Positions 22,101-31,873 of a DNA stretch of 32,986 nucleotides are shown here, in pieces; the stretch's first letter is position 1; each line of letters begins with the position of its first letter. The notes beneath the pieces are model-generated. The model was given only the letters and a program-made list of their open reading frames with translations. It was not told where the DNA came from and searched no databases. A program made the position numbers and the translations under genes. This DNA is from a virus, in the IMG/VR virus record IMGVR_UViG_3300009370_001627, positions 1-32,986 of that record. One strand, given 5' to 3'.

Positions 22101-24314
22101 ATGGCTGAAAATCGCGACGAAAAAATAGCAAGACTCGGAAAAGAGCACGAAGCCTTAATCAAACTCAAAGAGGCTACGAGCGATCTCGTAGAACAACAAG
22201 AGCTTCAAACCAAAGAGTGGGAAAAGGCACTCGAAATAATGAAGCTTCTTGGAAAAGCTGATGCAGAAGTCATCGCCGCGATGGAAAGGAAAATAAAATT
22301 AAATAAAGAACTCACTGCCTCTTTAAAGGAGCAAGCAGCGGCAGGAGAGGCGGTTTCGGACGGTCTCGCTGGCCTGCTTGGTGTTAATAAAAGTTTTGAA
22401 ACATCAATGCTGGGGTCGATCACAACCCTTATGAGTTCGACCGCCGCTCAGCAAAAATTTAAAGAAAGCATAGATAAAACTTTTACAAGCACAAATATTC
22501 TTTATAGTTTGACGCAGAAAGTCACACAATCGACATGGCAATTAGCTGTGGCGACCGATGCCTCCCTCGTGGCCTTCAATAAACAAACCGGAGCAACAAG
22601 ATTATACGGGGCCCAAATCAAAAATCTGGAAAAAGATATGTATCACCATGGCATAGGCATAGGGGAAGCAACAGAGGCGTTTGGTGCAATGACTAATAAT
22701 GTTACGGATTTAAGAAATATGTCGAAAGGGACGCAAAAGGATCTATCAACAACCACAGCGCTGCTTGCTCATATGGGAGTATCAGCAGATACGACCGGCG
22801 CGAATGTTCAATTTATGACGCGATCTCTCGGCGTCGGAGTCAACGAGGCAACACAATATCAAAGAGAATTGTTTACACTGGCACAAGAAATAGGCATGCC
22901 ACCCGATCAAATGGCGGCCGGCTTCAAGGCCGCCCAGCCTAAGCTCGCCGCATTCGGGAAGCAGGCAGGAAAAGTATTCAAGAAACTCGCTGTCAGTGCC
23001 CGCGAAGCTGGCATGGAAGTCGAGCAAATGTTGAGTATCGTCGAACAATTCGACACATTCGAAGGTGCAGCAGAATCAGTCGGAAAGCTAAACGCACTTC
23101 TTGGAGGCCCCTTCTTAAATTCGATGGAAATGGTCACGACAACAGATCCAACGGAAAGAATGAAACTTCTGTCTAACGCCCTCAACGACGCTGGAAAAAG
23201 CTTTGATCAAATGACATATTATGAAAAGAAATCAATCGCAGCCGCAGCAGGTCTGTCGGATGTCAACGAACTCGCCCTTGTTATGGCGGGGAGTTTCGAT
23301 GGCGCCGCCGGAGGCGCACACAAAAGTCAGGCGGAGATTGAGGCACTAGCAGAACAATCAAGAGAATTTAATGACCTCGCGGCAGAGATGAACCAATTAA
23401 TGAGAATGTTTGCAATGCAATTGGAGCCAGTTGTTATGTGGCTCAAGGGTGTCGCTCAATGGATTCAAAACGCGAATCAAGCACTTGGAGGATCTTTGGT
23501 CCCCACGATTGTAGGAGCATTTGCTGTACTAAAGGTCCTCATTGGAGGCCTTAAATTATGGAATTTTTTTACAGGAATCGCCGCGACTAGACAAGCAGCC
23601 CTAGCTACTGCCACCGGCATTTCAACTGGCGCCCAGGCGACCTCGATACCGGTCATGGCCGCCACCGGAACAACGGCAGGAGCAGCCGCAACGCCCATGC
23701 TATATTTTGCCGCAGCCGCCCTGGCGGTTGGAGCCGCATTCTTCCTCGTCGGCGCTGGGATAGGTCTCGCCGCCGCCGGAATGTCTCTCTTTATGACAGC
23801 GCTAGCCCTTATCCCTCCCGCCACTCTAGCCTTATACGGGCCAGCCCTCTGGGCCCTTTCTACGGGAATCGGTGCAATGGCAGCCGCAATGTTTTTTGCA
23901 GCACCAATCGCCCCTCTGATAACCGTAATTGCGGGCGCCCTCCTGCTCATGAGTTGGGCCCTCTCGACTTTAGACTTCAGCAACCTTCAGCCTATTGCTA
24001 ACCTTTTTTCATCGATGGCCGAAGCAATGAACGCTCCAATAGAAAATCTAGTAAAAATTAAGACTTCCATCGAAGGAATCACCAACGCCATAAAATCTGT
24101 CGATGATTTAAGCGGAGCAGTCGTTATGACACAGTTACTTGAAACGACGGCCAACACCGCGACAAAGGCTACGGGAGCAATTAACTCAAATAAGGCAGCC
24201 AGCGCTGCGCCCATAAAACACGAAATAACATTAGAATTCGACCCAAGGAAGGCAGCATTCAAGGATTTCGTAATCGATATTGTCAACAAAGAACTAAATG
24301 CAAATCAAGGATAA
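22101..24314 (+). CDS. Tail tape measure protein
   Basis: A 737-residue protein. The first ~90 residues are a Lys/Glu-rich coiled coil; residues ~95-460 are helical with many Ala, Gln and Met; residues ~465-620 hold several long hydrophobic stretches (for example VPTIVGAFAVLKVLIGGLKL and ALAVGAAFFLVGAGIGLAAA). The last ~110 residues are polar helices ending in a beta segment. Long helical proteins with a central hydrophobic region, encoded after the tail assembly chaperone position, are tape measure proteins: they set tail length and help DNA pass the membrane. A length near 737 residues would suit a tail of roughly T4 length. Spacing to the following baseplate gene is 7 nt. Confidence 0.8.
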   Translation: MAENRDEKIARLGKEHEALIKLKEATSDLVEQQELQTKEWEKALEIMKLLGKADAEVIAAMERKIKLNKELTASLKEQAAAGEAVSDGLAGLLGVNKSFETSMLGSITTLMSSTAAQQKFKESIDKTFTSTNILYSLTQKVTQSTWQLAVATDASLVAFNKQTGATRLYGAQIKNLEKDMYHHGIGIGEATEAFGAMTNNVTDLRNMSKGTQKDLSTTTALLAHMGVSADTTGANVQFMTRSLGVGVNEATQYQRELFTLAQEIGMPPDQMAAGFKAAQPKLAAFGKQAGKVFKKLAVSAREAGMEVEQMLSIVEQFDTFEGAAESVGKLNALLGGPFLNSMEMVTTTDPTERMKLLSNALNDAGKSFDQMTYYEKKSIAAAAGLSDVNELALVMAGSFDGAAGGAHKSQAEIEALAEQSREFNDLAAEMNQLMRMFAMQLEPVVMWLKGVAQWIQNANQALGGSLVPTIVGAFAVLKVLIGGLKLWNFFTGIAATRQAALATATGISTGAQATSIPVMAATGTTAGAAATPMLYFAAAALAVGAAFFLVGAGIGLAAAGMSLFMTALALIPPATLALYGPALWALSTGIGAMAAAMFFAAPIAPLITVIAGALLLMSWALSTLDFSNLQPIANLFSSMAEAMNAPIENLVKIKTSIEGITNAIKSVDDLSGAVVMTQLLETTANTATKATGAINSNKAASAAPIKHEITLEFDPRKAAFKDFVIDIVNKELNANQG

Positions 24315-24321
24315 AAAATAA

Positions 24322-25416
24322 ATGGCAGACGACGAAGATAAAAAAATAACACGCAGATCACCATTTGATTCGGGGAAAGATGTTCCTCCCGGAACTCCCC
24401 CTCGTGTAACTTCTCGTGCGCTGAACAAACAGCTTGATCCAGCAAACGCGTGGTTTGACGCGTCTGATTTTTATGCAAATCATTTTGAGAATTTTATACA
24501 ATTTACATCAGTCATCAGTAAGAAAAGCGTCAAATTTAAAGCTTTCTTGACAAACTTCGAAGATCAATTTAAAAGCGACTGGAACAGCGAACAGGTTTAC
24601 GGAAGAAATGATCCAATTCAAACTTTCAGAAACACAACCAGGACAATAAGCATTGACTGGGACTGCCCCGCAGGCTCATTTGCTGAAGGCGAAGCTAATG
24701 CATACGCAGCCGCTCAATTAATTCGCATGCTATATCCATCATATATAAAAACAGGTAATGTATCGACAATTAACAAAGCTCCCCTCATAAAAGTTAAATT
24801 TAGGAATTTAGTAAAAGGTTATGATGAGAACGAATTGTTGGTAACAATCGACGGAATAAACTTTTCACCCGACATGGAAGCCGGCTGGTTTGATAAGGGA
24901 ATCACCGAACCAATCGAGGGCCTCTCCGGCGCCATTGGAAAGCGCGTTGATGAATTGATTCCAAAATTATTGAGATTTTCTTGCACGATGACCGTGTTGC
25001 ACAAAACAACAATAGGTCACCAGGGCACAAAGTGGCCCGACTATTTGAGCACCTTTCCAAATTTGCCGGATTGGGAGTTTCCAGATCTGGTACCCCCAGT
25101 TGGTAATTCTTTCGGCGCTGGAGGCGCCTTTACCGGAATCGAGCAAAGAGGCTTTAACGAGGAAGAGGAGAGGGCCATAAATGAGGCCAAAGCGGCTCTG
25201 GATAGCGTAGAAACCTCCAGCGAGAGGAAAAACAAAGAAAAGAAACAGAGGGGAAAAGAAGGCCGCGAAGCTCGAAGGACAAGCAATGAAATAAACGCAG
25301 CCATTGCCCAAGCAGACGCGGCTCTAGCGGCCGGCGCTCGCTATGACGACGCCAGATCGGTTGCCACCGGCCTGGGAGCCGGCTCAATCGGCGTAAATGA
25401 TCCGGATGATAGTTAA
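24322..25416 (+). CDS. Baseplate-tube junction protein (gp48/gp54-type position)
   Basis: A 364-residue protein just after the tape measure, where T4 has genes 48 and 54, the tube-initiating baseplate proteins. Residues ~65-150 read VKFKAFLTNFEDQF, WNSEQVYGRNDPIQTF, RTISIDWDCPAGS and LIRMLYPSY. This pattern is one I associate with a conserved baseplate protein of large myoviruses that carries a tube-like fold. From residue ~280 the protein turns into a charged, Ala/Glu/Lys/Arg-rich helical tail, presumably outside the folded core. A virion role is well supported; the exact T4 equivalent is uncertain. Confidence 0.6.
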   Translation: MADDEDKKITRRSPFDSGKDVPPGTPPRVTSRALNKQLDPANAWFDASDFYANHFENFIQFTSVISKKSVKFKAFLTNFEDQFKSDWNSEQVYGRNDPIQTFRNTTRTISIDWDCPAGSFAEGEANAYAAAQLIRMLYPSYIKTGNVSTINKAPLIKVKFRNLVKGYDENELLVTIDGINFSPDMEAGWFDKGITEPIEGLSGAIGKRVDELIPKLLRFSCTMTVLHKTTIGHQGTKWPDYLSTFPNLPDWEFPDLVPPVGNSFGAGGAFTGIEQRGFNEEEERAINEAKAALDSVETSSERKNKEKKQRGKEGREARRTSNEINAAIAQADAALAAGARYDDARSVATGLGAGSIGVNDPDDS

Positions 25417-25431
25417 AGGAAATTAAACAAA

Positions 25432-25785
25432 ATGTCAAGATACTCACAGAAATATAAATTCGTAAATAATCCACGAGAGGGAAGCCAAACAGGCATATAC
25501 CAAGAGTTTATTTATAATCGAAACATTAGAAAATTAGTTCAGTATGCCTCACCTGTGTTCCCAGAATTGACCGTTGCCCGCCGACAATCCATCCTGTATG
25601 ATTCTCACGTCTGGAAGAGGGGGGATCGATTTTATAAATTGGCTCACCAATATTATGGAGATTCATCCTTGTGGTATATAATCGCTTGGTTTAATCAAAC
25701 TCCAACAGAGAGTCACGTCCATCTTGGTGATACAATCATGGTACCAGTTAGCTCAGAAAGAGTTCTGACGTATTTTAATTTATAG
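25432..25785 (+). CDS. Baseplate wedge protein, gp53-like with LysM-type domain
   Basis: A 117-residue protein. The C-terminal half, RRQSILYDSHVWKRGDRFYK then LAHQYYGDSSLWYIIAWFNQ and HLGDTIMVPV, is a LysM-type fold as found in T4 gp53 and related phage wedge proteins ('GDR.Y.LA..YYGD..LWW.IA..N.......GD.I.IP'). The N-terminal half is a short beta region (KYKFVNNPREGSQTGIYQEF). Such proteins link baseplate wedges around the hub; some LysM versions bind the peptidoglycan or other baseplate parts. It sits 9 nt before the large baseplate gene. Confidence 0.75.
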   Translation: MSRYSQKYKFVNNPREGSQTGIYQEFIYNRNIRKLVQYASPVFPELTVARRQSILYDSHVWKRGDRFYKLAHQYYGDSSLWYIIAWFNQTPTESHVHLGDTIMVPVSSERVLTYFNL

Positions 25786-25794
25786 GGAAAGAAA

Positions 25795-28700
25795 ATGGGG
25801 CAATATGCTTTAACAATACACACACAGACCGCCTGGAATGAACTCCCGAAAGAGGAAAAGACGGGCTTTATTTGCCATGTCATTGGCACAAACCCGTCGG
25901 GAGGTTGTTCAGCGCCGCCCGATGAGTGGCAAAAATACACCAGCGCGGGAGGCTCCTCGGGAGATGAAACAGTAAGCTCCTGGGGAAATATTAGGCCTGT
26001 TTCGATAACACGCCCCGATCCATCCGCCGGAGCCTTTTCTTATAGACAGAAAAATTATAATCAATTTTTTGAATACTTCTTAATAGGCGATATAAATTGG
26101 CAGAGCCCAGATTGGTTTTCAAAGAAAAAGCCCTCCCTTGACTATGTTAAGAAATTTGCAAAATCATCCGGCCTCTCGATTGAGGAAGCTGAACAAAAAT
26201 GGAATACTTTAAATGACTTAAGCACGCCAGAGTCGAGCGAGCATCCATTTGGCAATACGGGTGCCGAGGAATGGATGGCGCGCCTGTATGAACTGTTTGG
26301 ATTTTTGACAGGAATACCTTATGATATACTTCCAGTCGATGATTATCGTTCTCGAAGAAGCTCCATGCCCTCCCAGATATACGACGCCTACTTCCGTTCC
26401 TGGCACAAAGGAGGAATTACTGATTTTGCAGACGTTTTGCTTTATCTTTATTTCGCTGGCTCCAATGCAAGAAGGGACGCAAAACAAAGACTACAAGACT
26501 TAATAGACGACGCAAAGTTGGATCGCTTCGAAGATGCAACGCTCAGCCAGATAGAGACTGCCGGCGGGGCTTTAGAGCTTAGGGCGGCCCAAAAAGTTAC
26601 TAAAAAGATTAAGGAGGGCCAAAAATTAACATCAAAAGACAAAGAGCTTTTAAGAACTCTCGCGGCAGGAAATAGAGATTTTTTCCACGCCAAAGTGAGG
26701 GACGCAGAACAATGTTTGCTTAGATTAAATATCGAAAACTTCGCAAGCGCTTACTATAACAAACCATCTGCCGCCACCGCCAACGACAGGGCCTTGGGTG
26801 CAAGGCGCCACAGGCCACACAAATCAATATACCAAGATAGCATGTCACCAGCCACGATAATGAACAAACTGGCATATAGTCCACATTCTGGCCCCTTTCT
26901 TGAGGCCAGAACGCATGAAGTCTCACAATTAACTCCAATGATTAGATTGTTCAAGACTTACTATAACGAGACTACGAATGATATAGACGAGGAGGTTGAA
27001 TTTTATTTTGATGGTGGCACAACCCCGGAATCAGCCCTAGAATCTAGAACGGGGGTTGGAATAAAGAGCTTCGAATGGAACTTAAATGCAACAAATCCGG
27101 CAACAGTAAAAAATGACATTACAGCAACACTAACTTTATATTTTCAAGGCTTTGGGGAACTTTCCACAGAACACACTTACAGAGAAACACAAACAGCAGC
27201 ACCCAAAAAATTCCAGTACCAAGATTTATTGATAAGGCCGGATAGGTATGGCAAGCGCGCCAAGGATATTACAAGCGTTCCCCCACCCGGAGTGGAATTG
27301 TGTAACGACAGGGATAACAGCATTTATGATTCAAGATTTTACGAGGTAAAAGCCCTAGTCGGTTGGGCGCCCCCCGTTACGCTTGAAGCTTCCAGCAAGA
27401 ATATGGTATCAGCGGTAAACAATCAGCAAATTCCATTATTTTTAACTTTGATCGATCACGAATTTTCCTTTACACAAGAGGGAACCTACGAGCTTAAGAT
27501 AACATATCGTGCAAGAATGGAGGCGTTAAATTCTGATCCAAGACTTGATGTCTTAACAACTTCTACAGTAAAACAGGCTGTTAATGGCCTCCAGGAGGAT
27601 ATTCGGGCAGCCCGAAAAAATTGTGATTCAAAAGAGGCGATAGAGGAATTGGAGGATGCCATCGCTGTTGAGAGGGAGCTAGACCGCGATCGTCTCGCTG
27701 GAAGCATATTGGAGGGCCTCTCGCCGAGAATTTATATTACAAATGTAAAAACTGAAAAAATACATCAAGCTCTCCTGGGGACAGACGAGGCAGATTATTA
27801 CAAGTCGATGGAAATTGTTCGGGGAGTTTCCATCGCAAAATCAGAAATCCAACGGAGTATTAAAAATACCGACGAATCGCTGAGAGAAGAAATTAAAAAC
27901 CAACTACAAGTAAATTTGGTCGACTCATCGGGACAAGGAACAAGGAAACAAAAAGATGAAGCTGATAAGGCCGTCAAGGGTGGTAAAAAAGTAAAAGATC
28001 TTGGCGCCTTCGAAGGAATCTCCGATCCAAAACTTACAAGAATACCATGGTTTTATTTTGGCGATTTAGTGGATGTTGTTGTGAATCATGCCATTGAAAA
28101 TAACGCGCCGGGGTCCAAGGAAGCCCCCGCACTCGTTCCTGGCGTGGAGCTTGAAAATTTAGTATATTTAATGGGCACATATGACTATACTAGGGTGGGG
28201 GCTTGGTCGTACACAACCACCCCAGGGGGAATAAAAATTCTCACACCATCGAATCTTTCCCGTGCTATTGGTCAAATATCTGCGGTCCCAGTTACGGTTG
28301 CATCATATAACTCGTGGTTTGTAAAAAATGTAGTAAACGCAGAAAGATCAAGTTTCCCCCTCATGGAGTTTTTAAGGTCTTTCATCCAGCAAGTGATCGT
28401 GCCAATCTTAAATAGAAAGTGTTTCGATACAGACAACTTTAAAAGATTTTTTACAGACCAAAGTAATGTCTTGGCGAATCCCTGGATTGAGATAGCGCCC
28501 CTAATACCAAAAACGGCCTCCATTTCTCTTCCACCGGCATTCACAATTATCAATCGTGGAGCACCCGATCAAAAAACAATAAGGGTTAATCCATTGGAGT
28601 TGTTTAGGACTACGGCTGACGTGAGAACTTCGGCCGGCCCACTTATTCACGCTTCTGAGATAAATTTGAAAAATTTTCACCCACCCCGGACCGCCGACGA

Positions 28701-29364
28701 CCCAAACACACTTATCCCAACAAGGAGAGATAATTCGCGATCCCAAACCATTAAGGATTCTTTTCATATATCTGTATTCTATCTCGTGGGCCAAGATTCC
28801 TACAAAGACTTGGGCCCCTCCAAGGGTGAAGACAGGGAGGACAGGGATTTCAAAAAAGGTATTTATCACCTCTATCTGGGCGCCGATGTGGGTCTAGTAA
28901 AGGAGGTTACATTTTCTAAAGTTGATGCTCCATATTTGCGAGAGGCAAGAATACAGCAGGATTCTCTGAATCCGCTAGCACAGCTGGCAGCGACATATAA
29001 CGTTAGCTTAAAGATGGTGGGAAATACTATATTCTGGCCCGGTCAATATATTTTTGTTAATCCGGTTGGATACGGCACTGGAAAGCCCTGGGATCGTAGT
29101 TCTATCTCAAACCAGCTCGGGCTCGGAGGATATCACTTGGTAACAGAGGTCAAATCATTTGTGGAAGATGGGAAATATGAAACAACAGTAAAAGGACTTT
29201 TTGAATTTTCTGGCGACGGATGCCCATCTCTCCCGCAATCGACACCTTCAGATCCCTGTAATCCCGACCCAACAAATCACACAGGTCCTGGTGGTCCCGA
29301 AGATAATCGCACTGCTTTGGATACGGCCGGCGAATGGATGCGCTGGATCTACTATGGATTTTAA
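25795..29364 (+). CDS. Very large baseplate hub / structural protein
   Basis: A 1189-residue protein following the gp53-like gene with an AGGGAAAG site. Residues ~360-460 (SPHSGPFLEARTHEVSQLTP, VEFYFDGGTT, GVGIKSFEWNLNATNP, NDITATLTLYFQGF) and the C-terminal ~120 residues (SLNPLAQLAATYNVSLKMVG, WPGQYIFVNPVGYG, GLGGYHLVTEVKSF) resemble baseplate structural proteins of large marine myoviruses. A coiled coil with many Glu/Arg occupies ~residues 600-635. The final ~35 residues are Pro/Asp/Gly-rich. A hub role comparable to T4 gp27 is likely from position, but the size suggests fused domains. No lysozyme motif is seen. Confidence 0.6.
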   Translation: MGQYALTIHTQTAWNELPKEEKTGFICHVIGTNPSGGCSAPPDEWQKYTSAGGSSGDETVSSWGNIRPVSITRPDPSAGAFSYRQKNYNQFFEYFLIGDINWQSPDWFSKKKPSLDYVKKFAKSSGLSIEEAEQKWNTLNDLSTPESSEHPFGNTGAEEWMARLYELFGFLTGIPYDILPVDDYRSRRSSMPSQIYDAYFRSWHKGGITDFADVLLYLYFAGSNARRDAKQRLQDLIDDAKLDRFEDATLSQIETAGGALELRAAQKVTKKIKEGQKLTSKDKELLRTLAAGNRDFFHAKVRDAEQCLLRLNIENFASAYYNKPSAATANDRALGARRHRPHKSIYQDSMSPATIMNKLAYSPHSGPFLEARTHEVSQLTPMIRLFKTYYNETTNDIDEEVEFYFDGGTTPESALESRTGVGIKSFEWNLNATNPATVKNDITATLTLYFQGFGELSTEHTYRETQTAAPKKFQYQDLLIRPDRYGKRAKDITSVPPPGVELCNDRDNSIYDSRFYEVKALVGWAPPVTLEASSKNMVSAVNNQQIPLFLTLIDHEFSFTQEGTYELKITYRARMEALNSDPRLDVLTTSTVKQAVNGLQEDIRAARKNCDSKEAIEELEDAIAVERELDRDRLAGSILEGLSPRIYITNVKTEKIHQALLGTDEADYYKSMEIVRGVSIAKSEIQRSIKNTDESLREEIKNQLQVNLVDSSGQGTRKQKDEADKAVKGGKKVKDLGAFEGISDPKLTRIPWFYFGDLVDVVVNHAIENNAPGSKEAPALVPGVELENLVYLMGTYDYTRVGAWSYTTTPGGIKILTPSNLSRAIGQISAVPVTVASYNSWFVKNVVNAERSSFPLMEFLRSFIQQVIVPILNRKCFDTDNFKRFFTDQSNVLANPWIEIAPLIPKTASISLPPAFTIINRGAPDQKTIRVNPLELFRTTADVRTSAGPLIHASEINLKNFHPPRTADDPNTLIPTRRDNSRSQTIKDSFHISVFYLVGQDSYKDLGPSKGEDREDRDFKKGIYHLYLGADVGLVKEVTFSKVDAPYLREARIQQDSLNPLAQLAATYNVSLKMVGNTIFWPGQYIFVNPVGYGTGKPWDRSSISNQLGLGGYHLVTEVKSFVEDGKYETTVKGLFEFSGDGCPSLPQSTPSDPCNPDPTNHTGPGGPEDNRTALDTAGEWMRWIYYGF

Positions 29365-29375
29365 AGAGAGAATAA

Positions 29376-30683
29376 ATGCCCTTTGATAAAGAAAAAGAAA
29401 TTGCAAATTTAGATAGAAAAGAAGATATGGCAGCCTCAAATGATACGGGAGCTTCACAAACTTTTTATGATAGGATTTTGTTTAAGAATTATGCATATTC
29501 TAATATTTCGGCAACGGCAAATACAAAAGAAGTACTACCGCTCAGGGATTTTCAGAAGTACGAAAATTACCTATATGGTCGAATAGATACCGAGTTCATG
29601 GCAACAGTCCCTAGAAAGGAACTTTTTTCGAATATTCAGGATAGCGATAAGACAGCTTTCTCTTTTGTTGTCGATGCCTTTAATTCGATGAGTGAAGAAA
29701 TTAAAAGAGACGTGGCCTCTGGCAAAATCGCCGCCGGCATTCCTCATATTTCTGACATAAAAGTTCACAACTCTTTCGAGGATATTAACGCAGCGTACAA
29801 CTCTTGGGTTAAAGATTTCATTAAAGATGATTTCTTAAACTATGTTAGAGAATTTAATAAAAAAGAAGCAATCACCAACTTTGAAAGCTTTATGACTGTT
29901 TTTAGGGAACACTTGATGTCCCTGATCAATCAACTTGGTGCTGCGACGTTCTCTTCTTTTTGTTTAAATTATAAATCAAATATAAGAAATAGTGGATTTT
30001 GCATAGAGATAGCAGATCTGGATTTTTCAAAGGATTCCGATAAAATAGAGTTCTCTGAAAACCCATACTTTTCATATTATCTTAATATGGCCCAGAAGTA
30101 CGGATTTTTCGTAGATTATAACGCGCCATGGAGATTGATATATAATCTCGCATCCTCCAGGGCAAGATCTGGCGAGGCTTCTGGCCTTTACACCTTTTTC
30201 AGTACTAATTTTACGCCCGCGCACACTGACGATTTAACAATATTAAAAAATATCTGTTTCACAACGTATCGCGATTTCGTCAACAGATTTAAATCTTTCA
30301 GAAAGATGACCGTCGAACCATCTGGGTGTATTAAAAAAGAACTCATCATTCGCCCAAAATATACTAAAGAAGAGTTTGATCAAAACTACCCAGACCGGTA
30401 TTGGCTCGGGCTTTATATAGATTTGAAAAATGCCGAGAAGAACCTTGATTTTGACCGAAATGAGCTAGAGAGAATCAAGAAAAAATCACTAGAATATGAA
30501 AAACATGTTGACATATTCCGCTCTATGGGTTATATTAATAAAGTATTCCAAGATATTCCCTCAATTGAAGGATCCTTTTACTACGAGCTTAATAAACTAG
30601 AGTATAGAGACCGAGACCCCCTCCCCTTTGAGGAGTTTGATAGATATATCCAAGAAGTGGTCAAATCCTACAAGCTAAAATAG
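29376..30683 (+). CDS. Structural (baseplate-associated) protein, function unknown
   Basis: A 435-residue protein, 11 nt after the large baseplate gene. It is mainly helical, with a polar N-terminus, a central FSYYLNMAQKYGFFVDYNAP followed by WRLIYNLAS, and a Glu/Arg/Lys-rich helix near residues 345-385. The 'KYGF.VD.NAPWRL..DLAS' pattern is one I recall from conserved structural proteins encoded near baseplate genes in T4-like marine phages. No catalytic motif is visible. It is the last probable virion gene before the polymerase. Confidence 0.55.
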   Translation: MPFDKEKEIANLDRKEDMAASNDTGASQTFYDRILFKNYAYSNISATANTKEVLPLRDFQKYENYLYGRIDTEFMATVPRKELFSNIQDSDKTAFSFVVDAFNSMSEEIKRDVASGKIAAGIPHISDIKVHNSFEDINAAYNSWVKDFIKDDFLNYVREFNKKEAITNFESFMTVFREHLMSLINQLGAATFSSFCLNYKSNIRNSGFCIEIADLDFSKDSDKIEFSENPYFSYYLNMAQKYGFFVDYNAPWRLIYNLASSRARSGEASGLYTFFSTNFTPAHTDDLTILKNICFTTYRDFVNRFKSFRKMTVEPSGCIKKELIIRPKYTKEEFDQNYPDRYWLGLYIDLKNAEKNLDFDRNELERIKKKSLEYEKHVDIFRSMGYINKVFQDIPSIEGSFYYELNKLEYRDRDPLPFEEFDRYIQEVVKSYKLK

Positions 30684-30691
30684 AGAACAAT

Positions 30692-31873
30692 TTGCTTTTT
30701 CAAACATTAGACGACAAAAAAGACTGTGTCGGCATATACCAAGATGACTTAATCTTCGGCCAAGACCTGCCAGATAATCTATCTCACACTTGGTCATACT
30801 CCGGATTTCTCCAGGGAAGGGAGATTGAGTATGCTCAGCTATATTGTGGAGGGAAAACCCTCAATAATGCCTGTCCAGAGGCTCTAGTGGAGCGCTGGGA
30901 GCACGCCAGCAACAAACTCAAGGCTTTCATCAAATCATTTGCTACGGCGCGCGTATCGCTCGATGAGAACTGTTTTTTCGACTTGGTTCCTGAAAAATTC
31001 CTGATTGAGTTTTGTGAGGTCAAGAATCAAATCTGTGAGTACATTTTTGAGAATTATGAAAGGCCCGCGAACTACGACTACCTTGTTTCTCTAACAGAGA
31101 TCGTCGAGGACATGAAATATCGAAGGCTTAATCTAAATACGAAAAATCTATCCATGTTCAAGACAGATCATAGGAAGTTCGCACAAAATTTAAATAAGAT
31201 TGGACGTTCGTGCAAGTTTAACATCTATGGAACAAAGACGGGCCGATTAACGACAGCCCCGAAAAGCTTCCCAATCCTGACCCTAAAGAAAGAGCTTCGC
31301 TGTGTGATAGAACCTCATAACGATTATTTTGTAGAACTTGACTTTAACGCTGCGGAGTTGAGAACCCTCTTGGCCCTACAGGGAAAGGCTCAGCCGGAGG
31401 GCGACATTCACGAGTGGAATGTTAAAAATGTTTATCGAGGGCTGTTGACAAGAGACGAGGCAAAGAAGAGGATTTTCGCATGGTTATACAATCCAGAAAG
31501 TCAGGACTATCTTTCGTCACGATACTTTAACCGTGACCGTGTGCTCAAAAAGTATTTCTCCCAAGGAGAGGTGACAACCTTCTTTAACAAGATTATTCCC
31601 TCCGAGGAAAGAACAGCCTTGAACTATATTATCCAGAGCACTTGTGCCGAGAATGTTTTGAGACAAATGATAGAGGTGTCTAATTACTTAAAAGGATGTA
31701 AATCATATGTTGCTTTCCCGATCCATGATTCTATTATACTTGACCTTTCTGAAGAAGACAAAGAAAGATTGCCAGAAATCATAGATATTTTTTCTAATAC
31801 GGCTCTTGGCAAATTCAAAGTCAATGTCAGTGCGGGAACTAATTTTGGTAATCTTGAGAGGCTAAAAATATGA
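30692..31873 (+). CDS. Minimal family A DNA polymerase (palm/fingers only)
   Basis: A 393-residue protein from TTG 30692; the start is uncertain because no strong ribosome binding site is visible. Family A motifs are clear: FNIYGTKTGRLTT (176-188), motif A VELDFNAAELRTL (214-226) with catalytic Asp217, the O-helix R254-x3-K258-x3-F262-x3-Y266, exactly the Pol I spacing, and motif C FPIHDSIIL (342-350) with Asp346. The usual NFG.xYG is replaced by IFAWLYN, and HDE by HDS. No 3'-5' exonuclease or 5' nuclease domain is present; the first ~100 residues look like a small unrelated domain. Family A polymerases usually exceed 550 residues. It ends in an ATGA overlap with the FtsZ-like gene. A repair, primer-gap or split-polymerase role is possible. 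Confidence 0.8.
   Translation: MLFQTLDDKKDCVGIYQDDLIFGQDLPDNLSHTWSYSGFLQGREIEYAQLYCGGKTLNNACPEALVERWEHASNKLKAFIKSFATARVSLDENCFFDLVPEKFLIEFCEVKNQICEYIFENYERPANYDYLVSLTEIVEDMKYRRLNLNTKNLSMFKTDHRKFAQNLNKIGRSCKFNIYGTKTGRLTTAPKSFPILTLKKELRCVIEPHNDYFVELDFNAAELRTLLALQGKAQPEGDIHEWNVKNVYRGLLTRDEAKKRIFAWLYNPESQDYLSSRYFNRDRVLKKYFSQGEVTTFFNKIIPSEERTALNYIIQSTCAENVLRQMIEVSNYLKGCKSYVAFPIHDSIILDLSEEDKERLPEIIDIFSNTALGKFKVNVSAGTNFGNLERLKI

Noticed and set aside
23477-23983. 168-residue Ala/Pro-rich open frame on the minus strand
   Set aside because: It is a mirror of the hydrophobic, GC-rich tape measure segment with low-complexity composition and no start signals.
25432-25785. LysM domain as a lysin or endolysin
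   Set aside because: The protein is small with no catalytic domain, and its position and pattern match the gp53-like baseplate wedge family.
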